NCBI GenBank assembly: GCA_017550535.1 | Contig: JAFZOS010000101.1 | Location: 62,001 to 126,000, forward strand | Length of the DNA: 64,000 bases | Direction: 5' to 3' | Source of the DNA: Lachnospiraceae bacterium | GTDB lineage: Bacteria; Bacillota; Clostridia; Lachnospirales; Lachnospiraceae | Shown here: piece by piece, positions 23,865 through 33,317 of the stretch | Layout: each line of letters opens with the position of its first letter | How positions within the stretch are numbered: position 1 is the first letter of the stretch | The notes under the pieces: model-generated | What the model saw: the letters and a program-made list of their open reading frames with translations, nothing else | Database searches by the model: none | What the model was told of the DNA's origin: nothing | Position numbers and translations under genes: made by a program

Positions 23865-25643
23865 TCACTTAACCCCCGCCATATGATTCTTATCAAGCTC
23901 ATACCACTTCATATCCCCGATATCGGAACTTAAGCTATCATGATCCTCCGTCTTTATTATATACACCACGTCATCCCTTACCGTACCGCTCCTTAGCTCA
24001 CCCAGCCATCCTGCGATATTTGCGTTAACCTCGTCATCTATGTTCCTTGCATAATAGAAATTATTAAGCTTCGCTCCGTTAAGGTAGGCATAAAACGCCG
24101 TATCCATTAAGATCCCGTTTTCATTGTAAAGGAATACAAACTCATCATATCCTTTACCGGCCGCATCAAACCCTGCCCTGTCCCACAGATTCACATACTC
24201 CTGTTCTTTAGCAAAATACGCCTGTTTCTCGCGGATCACGGGTGTAAAGTCAAGCACCTCAAGCAGCACGGCAACGATCATTATCTTAAGGATTATATCC
24301 CTGCCCTTTAAGCGCTTGTCGAACAGGTCCTTAAGCAGCCTTATAACAGACACGGCAGCCCACGTGAATATGAGATATTCGCACACCCATATGAACCTTC
24401 CGTTTGACCGAAACACTCCCAGCATCCTTGAAAGGGCCGGCCCCAGCGGTACGCCTATTATACGAAAGTCTGAAACGGCGGCCGTCGGGAACACCGCAAG
24501 GAACAGATCCACAATAAAAAGAATCAGTCCCACGGCCTGTCTTAAATGAACCTTAAAGTATGACTCTTTCCCATTTTCCCTTAATGCCCATACAAGATAC
24601 ACAAAAGCCGCAATGATCAGCATAAAGACGCCAAGGCCTAAATAAGCATAGCCCTCATACTGGAAACCGTAAAGTATCCTCATCGGCTTTAAGATTATGC
24701 TCCCGTACAGCGGGTTTATAAATGTATTAAGGTTTGCGGTAAAGCTTCCGATCCCTTCCCCGAAACCCGATGACGAGCCGTAAAAACCGCCGAAGGCAAA
24801 CAGAGTCAAAAGGCCCGCAATGCAGAATCCAATAAGATTCCCGGCCTCATCCCTGATGGCCGCGCCGCTGTTTTCCCCACTCTTTTTTCTTATGACAGTT
24901 TCAACGGATGAAGCAAGGAGAATGCTCCCGACCATGGGAACAAAATATGTATGGATACCTACGCACAAAAGTCCCAGAACGGCATAGCGGATAAGTATGC
25001 CCCATTTTGTATAATCATCACGGCTTACCCACAGATACATCGCCGCGATCACCAGCCACTGTGCGGCAAGCGAGGTATGATAGAACATCCTCTGAAGCAT
25101 CGTGGAACTTAAGATATAAATGAGAGAGCATACCGCACTCAGTATATACGCAAGATTTCTGTCAACAAAGGTAAAACGGCTCCTTACGATACCGTTGTCC
25201 GCTCCATCGCCGTTATCTGCCCCCTCACCCGCGGCGAAGCTTCCGCTTATAAGACGGTAAATGAGAAGCGATGAATACCCGCCCATCAGCATAAAGCACA
25301 GTATCCCGAACAGCCCAAAATACTGGAAATGCTGCGGCAGCACGGGACTTAATATCTTAAAAAGAAGTGCAAAAAGCGGAATGGAATCGGTATATATGAC
25401 GGACATGCTCGTAGGATAACTTAGTGTATCGATTAGTCCTATCGGAAAATGCCAGGCGCTCATCCTGTAATGACAGAACCCGATATAGTGCTGCGATAGG
25501 TCTATGTCAGCATTAAACAGCCATGAATCATAAAACGGATTTAAGACACGGGCGCCGTACACCCATAAAAAGCAGACCGCGCCAAGTGCGCAGCCTGTTA
25601 AGAACAGAATCCTTTTTCCCTTATGAAACGACGATGACTTCAT
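23865..25643 (-). CDS. DUF6311 multi-pass membrane protein (GT-C-like)
   Basis: 592 residues with roughly ten membrane helices. The first helix is at about 10-30 and is followed by NPFYDSWLFNADIDLSQHYIGF, an acidic loop of the kind used by polyprenyl-phosphate-dependent GT-C enzymes. Later helices alternate with short loops up to about 470, and the C-terminal soluble part (about 475-592) may face outside. Members of this family are annotated only by domain; a surface glycosyltransferase role is inference. The gene starts within the last codons of thiI (23 nt overlap). Confidence 0.72.
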   Translation of the reverse strand: MKSSSFHKGKRILFLTGCALGAVCFLWVYGARVLNPFYDSWLFNADIDLSQHYIGFCHYRMSAWHFPIGLIDTLSYPTSMSVIYTDSIPLFALLFKILSPVLPQHFQYFGLFGILCFMLMGGYSSLLIYRLISGSFAAGEGADNGDGADNGIVRSRFTFVDRNLAYILSAVCSLIYILSSTMLQRMFYHTSLAAQWLVIAAMYLWVSRDDYTKWGILIRYAVLGLLCVGIHTYFVPMVGSILLASSVETVIRKKSGENSGAAIRDEAGNLIGFCIAGLLTLFAFGGFYGSSSGFGEGIGSFTANLNTFINPLYGSIILKPMRILYGFQYEGYAYLGLGVFMLIIAAFVYLVWALRENGKESYFKVHLRQAVGLILFIVDLFLAVFPTAAVSDFRIIGVPLGPALSRMLGVFRSNGRFIWVCEYLIFTWAAVSVIRLLKDLFDKRLKGRDIILKIMIVAVLLEVLDFTPVIREKQAYFAKEQEYVNLWDRAGFDAAGKGYDEFVFLYNENGILMDTAFYAYLNGAKLNNFYYARNIDDEVNANIAGWLGELRSGTVRDDVVYIIKTEDHDSLSSDIGDMKWYELDKNHMAGVK

Positions 25644-26805
25644 CTGTTTCTATCGCCCTCTTAAACAGCTCGTCAATGGTGTCCGCAAGCTTAAGTTCGG
25701 AACGTTTTATGATATTTACGTTAGGCTTCGTTACGGGATGTTTTGCCACGAATATCGTGCAGCAATCCTCGTAAGGAAGAATGGATGTTTCGTAGGTATC
25801 TATCTTTTCGGATATCTTTATTATCTCGTTTTTGTCAAAGCCTATGAGCGGACGGTACACGGGCATCGTGCACACTTCATTTGTTGCCGCAAGCGACTGC
25901 ATGGTCTGTGATGCGACCTGTCCTAAGCTCTCGCCGGTTATAAGCCCTAAGCACTCGCTTTCCTTTGCAAGGTGTTCCGCTATCCTCATCATGTATCGGC
26001 GCATGATTATCGTAAGCTCGTCATGCGGGCACTTTTCGTATATCTCAAGCTGTATGTCAGTGAAATTTATCACATGTAAGTTTATGGGACCTGCATACCT
26101 TGAGATATATTTTGCAAGATCGACGACCTTCTGCTTTGCGCGCTCGGAAGTATAGGGCGGTGCATGGAAATAAACCGCATCGAGCTTTACACCGCGCTTT
26201 GCGATCATGTACCCCGCAACGGGAGAATCAATTCCGCCGGATAACAGCAGCATGCCCTTTCCGCCCGTACCGACGGGCATCCCGCCCGGGCCCTCTATTA
26301 TCTTTGAATATATGTATATCCTGTCATCTCTTATCTCTATCGTTAAAAGGATATCGGGGTTATGGACATCCACCTTCATTTCGGGGTAGGCATCAAGTAT
26401 ACGTCCGCCCATCTCCATGTTAACTTCCTGCGAATCCATGGGATAGTTCTTGCGCGCGCGTCGGCAGTTGACCTTGAACGTGTGATCCTTATCGGGGTAC
26501 TCATCATCTATGTATTTGATGACGTCCTCGGACAGTTTGTCAAATCCCTCGTCCTCCACGTGCACGACAGGGCATATGCCGGTGATGCCGAACACGCACG
26601 ATAATGCCTTCGTGACCTCGTCGTAATCGTAATCGCTTAAGCATTCGATGTTTACCCTGCCCTGGGTCTTGCCGACTTTAAAATCACCCTCGACCTTTTT
26701 AAGCGCCTGGTTTATCCGGCTTACGAGCGCATCCTCGAACAGGTACCTGTTTTTGCCCTTTATCGCTATCTCCGCATATTTTATAAGGAATGATGTATAG
26801 TGCAT
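25621..26805 (-). CDS. thiI: tRNA 4-thiouridine synthase ThiI
   Basis: 394 residues. It makes s4U8 in tRNA and may pass sulfur to thiamine synthesis. N-terminal ferredoxin-like/THUMP domains cover about 1-165, and the PP-loop pyrophosphatase motif is MLLLSGGIDSPVAGYM near residue 182. A Cys pair in LPYEDCCTIFVAKHPVTKP lies near 345. It lacks the C-terminal rhodanese domain of E. coli ThiI, as is usual in Firmicutes, where a partner cysteine desulfurase serves instead; such a gene lies two genes upstream (27267-28457). It is one nucleotide from dtd. Confidence 0.94.
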   Translation of the reverse strand: MHYTSFLIKYAEIAIKGKNRYLFEDALVSRINQALKKVEGDFKVGKTQGRVNIECLSDYDYDEVTKALSCVFGITGICPVVHVEDEGFDKLSEDVIKYIDDEYPDKDHTFKVNCRRARKNYPMDSQEVNMEMGGRILDAYPEMKVDVHNPDILLTIEIRDDRIYIYSKIIEGPGGMPVGTGGKGMLLLSGGIDSPVAGYMIAKRGVKLDAVYFHAPPYTSERAKQKVVDLAKYISRYAGPINLHVINFTDIQLEIYEKCPHDELTIIMRRYMMRIAEHLAKESECLGLITGESLGQVASQTMQSLAATNEVCTMPVYRPLIGFDKNEIIKISEKIDTYETSILPYEDCCTIFVAKHPVTKPNVNIIKRSELKLADTIDELFKRAIETDEVIVVS

Positions 26806-27255
26806 TTAAACCTCCGTTGTCCCCACATCAAGCACGATCGTAACCGGTCCGTCGTTTACCGACTCTACCTTCATGTCGGCTCCGAATTCGCCGGTTCCCG
26901 TTTCAAAGCCCCTTTCGCGGCACTGCGATACCACAAGCTCATAAAGCGGTTTTGACAGGTCCGGCCTTGCCGCATCGCTAAAGCCCGGCCGCCTTGAGCT
27001 GCAGTCTGCATACAGCGTGAACTGGCTTACTATAAGGAGCTGCGCGCCCGCGTCTTTGGGGGATATGTTCATCTTGCCGTTTTCGTCCTCAAATATCCTT
27101 AATCCGCATATCTTGTCGGCCATCTTTTTTGCATTCTCTTCGGTATCATTTTTATGCACGCCGAGCAGGACCAAAAATCCCTTTCCGATCTTTGATACCT
27201 CATTTCCGTCTATGCTTACCGATGCCGAAAGCACCCTTGTTATGACTGCCCGCAT
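26806..27255 (-). CDS. dtd: D-aminoacyl-tRNA deacylase
   Basis: 149 residues. It hydrolyses D-amino acids (and glycine) from mischarged tRNA. Diagnostic motifs are MRAVITRVLSASVSIDG, LIVSQFTLYADCSSRRPGFS near residue 78 and the Gly-Pro motif NDGPVTIVLDV near the C-terminus. Full length. It lies between the cysteine desulfurase (11 nt) and thiI (no gap). Confidence 0.95.
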   Translation of the reverse strand: MRAVITRVLSASVSIDGNEVSKIGKGFLVLLGVHKNDTEENAKKMADKICGLRIFEDENGKMNISPKDAGAQLLIVSQFTLYADCSSRRPGFSDAARPDLSKPLYELVVSQCRERGFETGTGEFGADMKVESVNDGPVTIVLDVGTTEV

Positions 27256-27266
27256 TATTTACCCCA

Positions 27267-28457
27267 CTATTTTCGTTTATACTTTCTCAGTGTCGGCAGG
27301 AGCTCCTTTAACGCACTAAGCGCCAGATCAACTTCATCCTTTGTCGTTTCAACGCTCATAGAAAACCTTATTGTAGAATCAAGCAGCTCGCGTTTTACCC
27401 CTATCGCTTTAAGAGTCGCGCTCACCGCAGGCTTGTTGCTTGCACACGCAGACCCCGACGAAACGTAAACGTCCTTTTCCTCAAGCGCATGCAGTAATAC
27501 CTCGGCCCTTATTCCATCGACAGATGCGCTTATTATATGCGGCGCCGTTTTCCTTATATCTTCTTCGGCAACACCTTCGCTTCCGGGATCGTTTATAAGA
27601 CCGTTTATCGTTATGCCTTCAAGCTTAAGGAGTTCATTTATAAAATATGTCTTTAGCTCATACAGTTTATCCATCTTACTGTCAAAGTCAGTATATATAA
27701 GCTCGGCCGCCCTTGCAATACCCGCGATGCCCGGGACGTTTTCGGTACCCGAGCGCAGGCCCTTCTGCTGCCCTCCTCCGAATATTATGGGGTTTATCTT
27801 TACCTTGTCCCCTACATACAGAACACCGACGCCCTTCGGGCCGTGTATCTTATGTCCGCTTATCGATAAAAGATCGATCTTTTCACGCTTCGGATTTATC
27901 CTTGCCTTGCCGAATCCCTGCACCGCATCCACATGAAAAAGCGTGGCGGGGTTATGCTCCTTTATCATCCTTCCGAGCTCTTCTATGGGCTGAACGGAAC
28001 CTATCTCATTGTTCACATACATGACGGATACAAGTATCGTATCATCCCTTAATGCATTTTTTAAATCATCCGGATTTACACGGCCTGTCTTATCAACGTC
28101 AAGGTATGTAACCTCAAAGCCTTCCTTCTCAAGATATGCGCAGGGTTCAAGTACGGCAGGATGCTCGACTTTTGTCGTTATTATATGCTTACCCGCCCTG
28201 TGGTTTGCGCGTGCGCATCCAATAAGAGCAAGGTTATCGGACTCGGTGCCGCCCGAAGTAAATACGATCTCTTTCGCACTTACCTTTAAGTTTTTTGCAA
28301 ACACTTCCGTTGCATACCTTATATGTTTTTCAGCCTCCACTCCGACCATATGCATGCTGGACGGGTTGCCGTAATATATGTCCATTATCTCGGACATATA
28401 TTCCCGTACCTCGTCAAAGCACCTGGTTGTTGCGGAGTTATCCAAATATGCCGTCAT
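27267..28457 (-). CDS. Cysteine desulfurase (NifS/IscS family)
   Basis: 396 residues, PLP-dependent. It takes sulfur from cysteine as a persulfide. Features are MTAYLDNSATTRCF, FTSGGTESDNLALIG, HVDAVQGFGKARI and the PLP lysine in LLSISGHKIHGPKGVG near residue 205. The persulfide cysteine is in YVSSGSACASNKPAVSAT near 330, on a flexible loop. Its position with dtd and thiI suggests it feeds ThiI, as NifZ does in B. subtilis; it could also serve Fe-S assembly. A palindromic repeat lies just upstream. Confidence 0.93.
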   Translation of the reverse strand: MTAYLDNSATTRCFDEVREYMSEIMDIYYGNPSSMHMVGVEAEKHIRYATEVFAKNLKVSAKEIVFTSGGTESDNLALIGCARANHRAGKHIITTKVEHPAVLEPCAYLEKEGFEVTYLDVDKTGRVNPDDLKNALRDDTILVSVMYVNNEIGSVQPIEELGRMIKEHNPATLFHVDAVQGFGKARINPKREKIDLLSISGHKIHGPKGVGVLYVGDKVKINPIIFGGGQQKGLRSGTENVPGIAGIARAAELIYTDFDSKMDKLYELKTYFINELLKLEGITINGLINDPGSEGVAEEDIRKTAPHIISASVDGIRAEVLLHALEEKDVYVSSGSACASNKPAVSATLKAIGVKRELLDSTIRFSMSVETTKDEVDLALSALKELLPTLRKYKRK

Positions 28458-28480
28458 GTTATTCCTTTCGGAGAGACATT

Positions 28481-28552
28481 GTCGGACACGGGGACGGTTC
28501 TTCCGTCTGGTTTTTGCGAAAACAAGACGGAAGAACCGTCCCCGTGTCCGAC
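28481..28552. repeat. Palindromic repeat (31-bp arms, one mismatch) between rsmE and the desulfurase gene
   Basis: The left arm 28481-28511 begins GTCGGACACGGGGACGGTTC and the right arm 28522-28552 is its reverse complement with one mismatch; the loop is 10 nt. Its core equals the element inside mtaB. It fills the short gap between two co-directional genes and could also act as an mRNA stabilising hairpin or weak terminator. Confidence 0.92.
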
Positions 28553-28557
28553 TTTCA

Positions 28558-29301
28558 TCATTCTAGTAAGTACACAAGCCAGGATAAAACTGCAAGTCCC
28601 GCCGTTTCCGTACGCAGGATGCGGTGTCCCAGCGTGATCGTGTCAAATCCGCTTTCCTTTGCAAGCGAAACCTCAGCTTCGTCAAAGCCGCCTTCGGGGC
28701 CTATGAACAGAGCGACTGACCGTCCCTTCTTAATGCCCGACAACAACTCCCTCGTATGCTCCATAGCATCCATATCCGCAAGCTCATACGGGAGCAGCTT
28801 AACATCTATGTCCTTACAGTATCCAACCGCATCTATAAAGGACATTACCCCGGTTACCTTCGGTATTATCCTTCGCATGCTCTGTTTGGCAGCTGCTTCG
28901 GATATGCCGTTAAAACGCGCGATCTTTGATTCTTCCTTCTTTTTATCGTACTTTACAACGGAGCGTTTCATGCAGACGGGGATGATCTCATACACCCCAA
29001 GCTCGACCGCTTTTTGTATGATAAGCTCCATCTTATCACCTTTGGGCAGCCCCTGGAAGAGGTATATCCTGTTTGGCAGCTCGACATCCTCCTCTTTTAT
29101 GAAACGCAGCTTAAGGCGGACCAGCTTATCTTCGTATCCGGCGATCTCGCAGCGGTATTCCTTATCTCCGCCTTCCGTTACCACCGATACTTCTTCACCG
29201 ATCCGCATCCTTAATACATTTTTTATATGGTTTACATCCTGCCCTTCGATATATATGTCATTTCCGCATATATTTTCGGGACTTACAAAAAACCTGTACA
29301 T
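28558..29301 (-). CDS. rsmE: 16S rRNA (uracil-1498-N3)-methyltransferase RsmE
   Basis: 247 residues. A SPOUT methyltransferase of small-subunit rRNA. An N-terminal PUA-like domain covers about 1-70 (MYRFFVSPENI, DVNHIKNVLRMRIGEEV). The SPOUT domain has LFQGLPKGDKMELIIQKAVE near residue 83, the SAM knot loop ALFIGPEGGFDEAEVSLA near 195 and ITLGHRILRTETAGLAVL near 222. Full length. It ends 5 nt before the palindromic repeat. Confidence 0.95.
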   Translation of the reverse strand: MYRFFVSPENICGNDIYIEGQDVNHIKNVLRMRIGEEVSVVTEGGDKEYRCEIAGYEDKLVRLKLRFIKEEDVELPNRIYLFQGLPKGDKMELIIQKAVELGVYEIIPVCMKRSVVKYDKKKEESKIARFNGISEAAAKQSMRRIIPKVTGVMSFIDAVGYCKDIDVKLLPYELADMDAMEHTRELLSGIKKGRSVALFIGPEGGFDEAEVSLAKESGFDTITLGHRILRTETAGLAVLSWLVYLLE

Positions 29302-29347
29302 CTTATCTGTCCAATATTATATATTTAACGAACCCGGGCAGCAAAGT

Positions 29348-29932
29348 TTAGGACTTCCTCCGAACGTTCAGCATATATCCCAATATCGCGCCGACAACAC
29401 CGCCCATGATATGAGCCATATTGGATACATCGTCTTTTACGGTGATGCCCTCGATCACCTGCTGTCCTATGTATATAACGGCAACAAGTATAAATGTGAG
29501 CGGGATCTCACCGTCCTTAAATCCCGTGAATGATGCAAGTATAATGAACGCAAATACTATGCCGCTGGCGCCGCACAACGCAACCGAAGGGAAAAAGATA
29601 TAATTTAATATCGCGGTCGCAAATGCGGTTATGGCGATTATCTGAATGAGCATCCTTGCTCCGTATTTTTCCTCAAGCATGGGGCCAAGCAGCAGAAGAT
29701 AACATGCATTCCCGACAAAATGACTCCACCCGCTGTGTCCCAGGACATATGTAAAGAATCGCAGGTATGTAAGCGGATTCATAAGTGATGAACGGTATGT
29801 CATAAACAGTGCACGAGTGATCCTGCCGCCCGATATGATACCTGTAAGAGTCACTGCAAAGCATGCTATCACAAATCCCAGTACGACCGGGGAATTGAAG
29901 GTTATTATCGGTCTTTTTTTATTTCCTGCCAT
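29348..29932 (-). CDS. Rhomboid-family intramembrane serine protease
   Basis: 194 residues with about six membrane helices. The catalytic serine is in ALCGASGIVFAF near residue 123 and the partner histidine in MAHIMGGVVGAILG near 172. The oxyanion-side HSGWSHFVGNACYLLLLGP (about 65-85) carries the conserved H and N. Substrates are unknown. A normal compact bacterial rhomboid without extra domains. Confidence 0.88.
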   Translation of the reverse strand: MAGNKKRPIITFNSPVVLGFVIACFAVTLTGIISGGRITRALFMTYRSSLMNPLTYLRFFTYVLGHSGWSHFVGNACYLLLLGPMLEEKYGARMLIQIIAITAFATAILNYIFFPSVALCGASGIVFAFIILASFTGFKDGEIPLTFILVAVIYIGQQVIEGITVKDDVSNMAHIMGGVVGAILGYMLNVRRKS

Positions 29933-29994
29933 ATCATTCCTTTCTTACAGTCATACCGGTTTATCCAAAGTCACTGTAACGGATTTCTTTCAGC

Positions 29995-30963
29995 TCATCT
30001 GCGCGCCGTAACGCTGACCCATTCACCCTGGCGGTTTACTTCAAGTACCTTAAGGCCTGCTGCCTTAACCGCATCGACAACGACCTGTTCCTTATCCTCG
30101 ATGATGCCTGAGGTTATGTATATGCCGCCGGGTTTTAAGTGATTTATGATGACGGGAGTAAGCGGCAGGAGTACCTCCGCGAGGATATTGGCAACTACGA
30201 TATCATAGTCATAACCCGCCTCATCCTGTATCTCTTTACTGTCGATAATATTTCCTATGATAAGCTTAAAGCCGGCCTCGGAAAGCCCGTTCTTTTCCAT
30301 GTTATCCTGGACCGCTTCTATAGCGCACGGATCAAGGTCGGTTCCGGTGGCCGATGCCGCCCCGAATTTATATGCCATTATCGAAAGGATACCGCTGCCG
30401 GTACCGACATCAAGGAGCTTTGTATCCTTATTCACATACTTACGCAGCGCACGTATGCAAAGCTGCGTTGTCTCATGCATGCCCGTACCGAAAGCAGTTC
30501 CGGGATCGATGTGTATTATCATCTTTCCGTCATCTTCGGGCTTTACTTCCTCCCACGAAGGAACTATAAGTATGTCTTCCTCGCCGGGATTGTCTGCATT
30601 TATATAAAACTGATGGAAATACTGTTTCCAGTTATTCAGATAATCGGTATCCTGAAGCTGTGTTGCGATCATGGTACAGTCGCCCGCATCCATGAACGAT
30701 TTTATATCCTCAAGCTCTGCGCGCACACTTTCAAGCACCGGTTCATTATCCACATCCGCATCAAGATAAAAGCTTAAATACGCTGTCCCGTCATCAGCCT
30801 TTAACTGCGGCAGGATATCAACGAACATCGCTGCCTTCTCCTTATCGGTTAATGGGATGTTATCCTCGATCTCAACGCCTTCTATACCTAAGTCCATAAG
30901 GGTACTGCTTATTATGTCCTCGGCCTCGGTCGTGGTTTTTATTGTGTATTTATTGAATTTCAA
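29995..30963 (-). CDS. prmA: Ribosomal protein L11 methyltransferase
   Basis: 322 residues. It trimethylates L11 using SAM. An N-terminal substrate-binding domain of ferredoxin-like fold covers about 1-120. The catalytic domain has DPGTAFGTGMHETTQLCI, the SAM loop LLDVGTGSGILSIMAYKFGA near residue 180, ATGTDLDPCAIEAV and the motif IVVANILAEVLLPL. Full length. In Firmicutes it often follows dnaJ or precedes rsmE; here both are near. Confidence 0.94.
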   Translation of the reverse strand: MKFNKYTIKTTTEAEDIISSTLMDLGIEGVEIEDNIPLTDKEKAAMFVDILPQLKADDGTAYLSFYLDADVDNEPVLESVRAELEDIKSFMDAGDCTMIATQLQDTDYLNNWKQYFHQFYINADNPGEEDILIVPSWEEVKPEDDGKMIIHIDPGTAFGTGMHETTQLCIRALRKYVNKDTKLLDVGTGSGILSIMAYKFGAASATGTDLDPCAIEAVQDNMEKNGLSEAGFKLIIGNIIDSKEIQDEAGYDYDIVVANILAEVLLPLTPVIINHLKPGGIYITSGIIEDKEQVVVDAVKAAGLKVLEVNRQGEWVSVTARR

Positions 30964-30974
30964 GGGGAAGCCTC

Positions 30975-32045
30975 CTACAAGTATTCGGTGCGATCGTTGT
31001 TTCTTAAATTCTCAAGGACTTTTTTGATATCGGCGGTGGCGGATTTATCGCAGATAAGCGTTGCATCATCGGTATCGACCACAACGATATCCTTAAGACC
31101 TACCGCGGCAATGAGCTTGTCCTTCGCCTGTATAATGCAGTCCTTTGTACCAACAGAGATAACATTGCCGTCGATCACATTGTTGTCATCATCCGTGTTT
31201 TTAATACGCTCAACGGCAAGCCACGAACCCACGTCGTCCCATCCGAAATCACCCGGGATCGTATATATGCTGCCCGCCTTTTCCATTATACCATAGTCTA
31301 TGGAGATTGATTCAAGAGTCGGGAAAACCTCCTTAAGCACCTTATCTTCATCAGGTGTCCCTACAGCATCCTTTATCGTTACGAGACCCTTTAACATATC
31401 GGGCAGGAAGCTTTCAAACTGCTTTACAACGGTCGAAACCTTCCATACGAACATCCCCGCGTTCCACAGGTACTGCCCTGTCGCAAGGTACTCCTTCGCC
31501 AGTTCAAGCGAAGGTTTTTCGACGAACTTATCCACCCTGAAAGAGCGTCCGTGTGATCGTTCCTTTATATATTTTATATATCCATACCCCGTCTCGGGAT
31601 AGTTAGGCCTGATGCCCATTGTCACCAGGTTTTCGCCTTCGGATGCCACATCGCATGCTTCCTCTATAAGCTCCCTGTAGCGGTCACCGTCCTTAATGAG
31701 CGAATCGGAAGGCAGCACCATCATCACGGAATCCTCGTACTTATTAAGGATATGCATCGCCCCGAGTCCTATACACGGTGCCGTGTTCCTGCCCATGGGT
31801 TCGCACAGGATATTCTTATCGGGTATGCCCGGAAGCTGCTCCTTTACAAGCCCTTTGTAATCCTTATTCGTTGCGATATAGATATCCTCCATATCCACAA
31901 GCGGCAGGATACGGTCGACCGTTAACTGTATCATAGTCCTGCCATCGTCCGTAAGTGATAAAAACTGCTTGGGCCTATCCTTCCTGCTGCGGGGCCAGAA
32001 TCGCTCACCGCGGCCTCCCGCCATTATCAGTGCTGTTTTTTTCAT
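30975..32045 (-). CDS. manC: Mannose-1-phosphate guanylyltransferase
   Basis: 356 residues from the ATG at 32045, which follows GGAGG at proper spacing; the longer upstream reading is rejected. It makes GDP-mannose from mannose 1-phosphate and GTP. Motifs are LIMAGGRGERFWPRSRKDRP, KQFLSL, MVLPSDSLIKD near residue 105, FVEKPSLELAKEYL, WNAGMFVWK and GDFGWDDVGSW near 285. It lacks the C-terminal phosphomannose isomerase domain found in some ManC proteins. The product could feed surface glycans together with the GDP-heptose modules. Confidence 0.93.
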   Translation of the reverse strand: MKKTALIMAGGRGERFWPRSRKDRPKQFLSLTDDGRTMIQLTVDRILPLVDMEDIYIATNKDYKGLVKEQLPGIPDKNILCEPMGRNTAPCIGLGAMHILNKYEDSVMMVLPSDSLIKDGDRYRELIEEACDVASEGENLVTMGIRPNYPETGYGYIKYIKERSHGRSFRVDKFVEKPSLELAKEYLATGQYLWNAGMFVWKVSTVVKQFESFLPDMLKGLVTIKDAVGTPDEDKVLKEVFPTLESISIDYGIMEKAGSIYTIPGDFGWDDVGSWLAVERIKNTDDDNNVIDGNVISVGTKDCIIQAKDKLIAAVGLKDIVVVDTDDATLICDKSATADIKKVLENLRNNDRTEYL

Positions 32046-32081
32046 ATGATCTATCCTCCGGATAATATTTTTACATAATAA

Positions 32082-32107
32082 ACCGCTGCCGGTCAACCGA
32101 CAGCGGT
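32082..32107 (-). terminator. Hairpin after the DUF3048 gene
   Basis: On the minus strand ACCGCTGTCGG and CCGGCAGCGGT form an 11-bp stem with a TTGA tetraloop, 16 nt after the DUF3048 stop. Only TTTATTA follows, so termination may be partial. Confidence 0.5.
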
Positions 32108-32123
32108 AATTGATCAATCCATA

Positions 32124-33302
32124 TCATTCCCTTATGGTCACGTTTTCGATGTCCGTATCCTGGATAACGCAGATAAACGTCTTTCCGTTGTTTATCTCAA
32201 GTTCGTTTCCTTCAAGGTCATAATAGCGTATAGGACACAGATCATAATTTCCGTCATGAGCATGCTGGCCGTCCCTTAACCATATGCCGGGCACCATGCG
32301 TCCGTGCGTAAAGTACTGTATTACTCCGCCCGAGTGGCAGTCAAACGCGAGATAATCCTTCTCATCAAGCTGCGCCCATTTATTATACTGGAATATAACG
32401 TTATCGAAGTATATCTGCTCACCCGTAAGCTCATCTATCTGCGGGCCGTCATACTGAAAACGGCCGTACTGCTTGCGGGATTCATCATACTCAAACCACG
32501 GTTTGTTTATCTTATAATTGGGAGCCATGTATGTTATCTTCATACCCGACTCGTTCGTTACTTCCTTATCGAGATCACAGAACTTGAACTTACCGTTGTA
32601 ATCCTCGTAATGATCCCTGCGGTATCCCATCATATCGATGCCCGCATCGATACCTGCCGCACTTGCATATGCGTTATGAGGTGCCTTCCTGTCGGTAGTC
32701 CTGTAGTATACCGTATCGCCTTCCTTGCCAAGCCCGTTTAAGTTATCGACGTAATCCCTTTCAAGCAGTTCAACCGCATAAGTGGCCTGGCCGTAATGGC
32801 AATAGATGGCATCGAACTCAAGCATCGTATACACAAAGTACTCACGGCAGCTCCTGACGGAACCTATCTTATCAAGATCCTTGTAATCCTCAAACAATGC
32901 CATGAGCCTGGTGATGGCACCTTCGACAACATACTCATAAACGACATCGGCACGGCTTATGCTGCACATGGGCTGAGCCGGTTTTAAGTTGTTGAGCATC
33001 ACCGCTATCGGGCGCCTGTTCCCGATCTCCTTAGAGACCGGCAGTCCCGAAAGATAACTGCGCATCTGACCCTCTTCAAGGCCATCTTCGTCTGTTTCAT
33101 TTTGTGATACGGTATCAACCTGTTCTGGTGCCTTTGTAGGTTCGGCCACCGGTACAGGTGTGGGATCAGCCTGTGCTTCCTGCCCCGGCTGTTCGGTAAC
33201 TCCCGTACCCGCAAATGCCCAGGCTATTATGACGAGCGCCGCGACAAAGAACAGTCCTATCACGGAGTACGTCCATATCCTCGTTTTCTTTAAAGAATCC
33301 AT
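32124..33302 (-). CDS. DUF3048 domain-containing membrane-anchored protein (YerB-like)
   Basis: 392 residues. An N-terminal membrane helix (about 10-32) and a Thr/Pro/Gln-rich linker lead to the two-part DUF3048 region. Features are RRPIAVMLNNLKPAQPMCSI near residue 98, ADVVYEYVVEGAITRLMALF, IGSVRSCREYFVYTMLEFDA, then a C-terminal part with FHFKFCDLDKE-like beta segments and LRDGQHAHDGNY near 345. It sits outside the membrane. Function unknown; B. subtilis YerB is a lipoprotein of the same family, whereas here an uncleaved signal anchor is more likely because no lipobox is visible. Confidence 0.85.
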   Translation of the reverse strand: MDSLKKTRIWTYSVIGLFFVAALVIIAWAFAGTGVTEQPGQEAQADPTPVPVAEPTKAPEQVDTVSQNETDEDGLEEGQMRSYLSGLPVSKEIGNRRPIAVMLNNLKPAQPMCSISRADVVYEYVVEGAITRLMALFEDYKDLDKIGSVRSCREYFVYTMLEFDAIYCHYGQATYAVELLERDYVDNLNGLGKEGDTVYYRTTDRKAPHNAYASAAGIDAGIDMMGYRRDHYEDYNGKFKFCDLDKEVTNESGMKITYMAPNYKINKPWFEYDESRKQYGRFQYDGPQIDELTGEQIYFDNVIFQYNKWAQLDEKDYLAFDCHSGGVIQYFTHGRMVPGIWLRDGQHAHDGNYDLCPIRYYDLEGNELEINNGKTFICVIQDTDIENVTIRE

Positions 33303-33317
33303 TTATCCAAACTCGCT

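Noticed and set aside
23039..28552. The repeated hairpins as a CRISPR array
   Set aside because: Only single palindromes kilobases apart, with no regular spacers and no cas genes.
28295..29533. A 412-codon open frame on the plus strand, antisense to the desulfurase, rsmE and rhomboid genes
   Set aside because: It runs through the palindromic repeat and opposite three well-supported genes, has no recognisable domain, and its composition mirrors the codon bias of the genes below it.
32043..32117. A 24-residue N-terminal extension of ManC
   Set aside because: It overlaps the hairpin after the DUF3048 gene and is Cys/Arg rich; the ATG at 32045 has GGAGG and starts the family motif.
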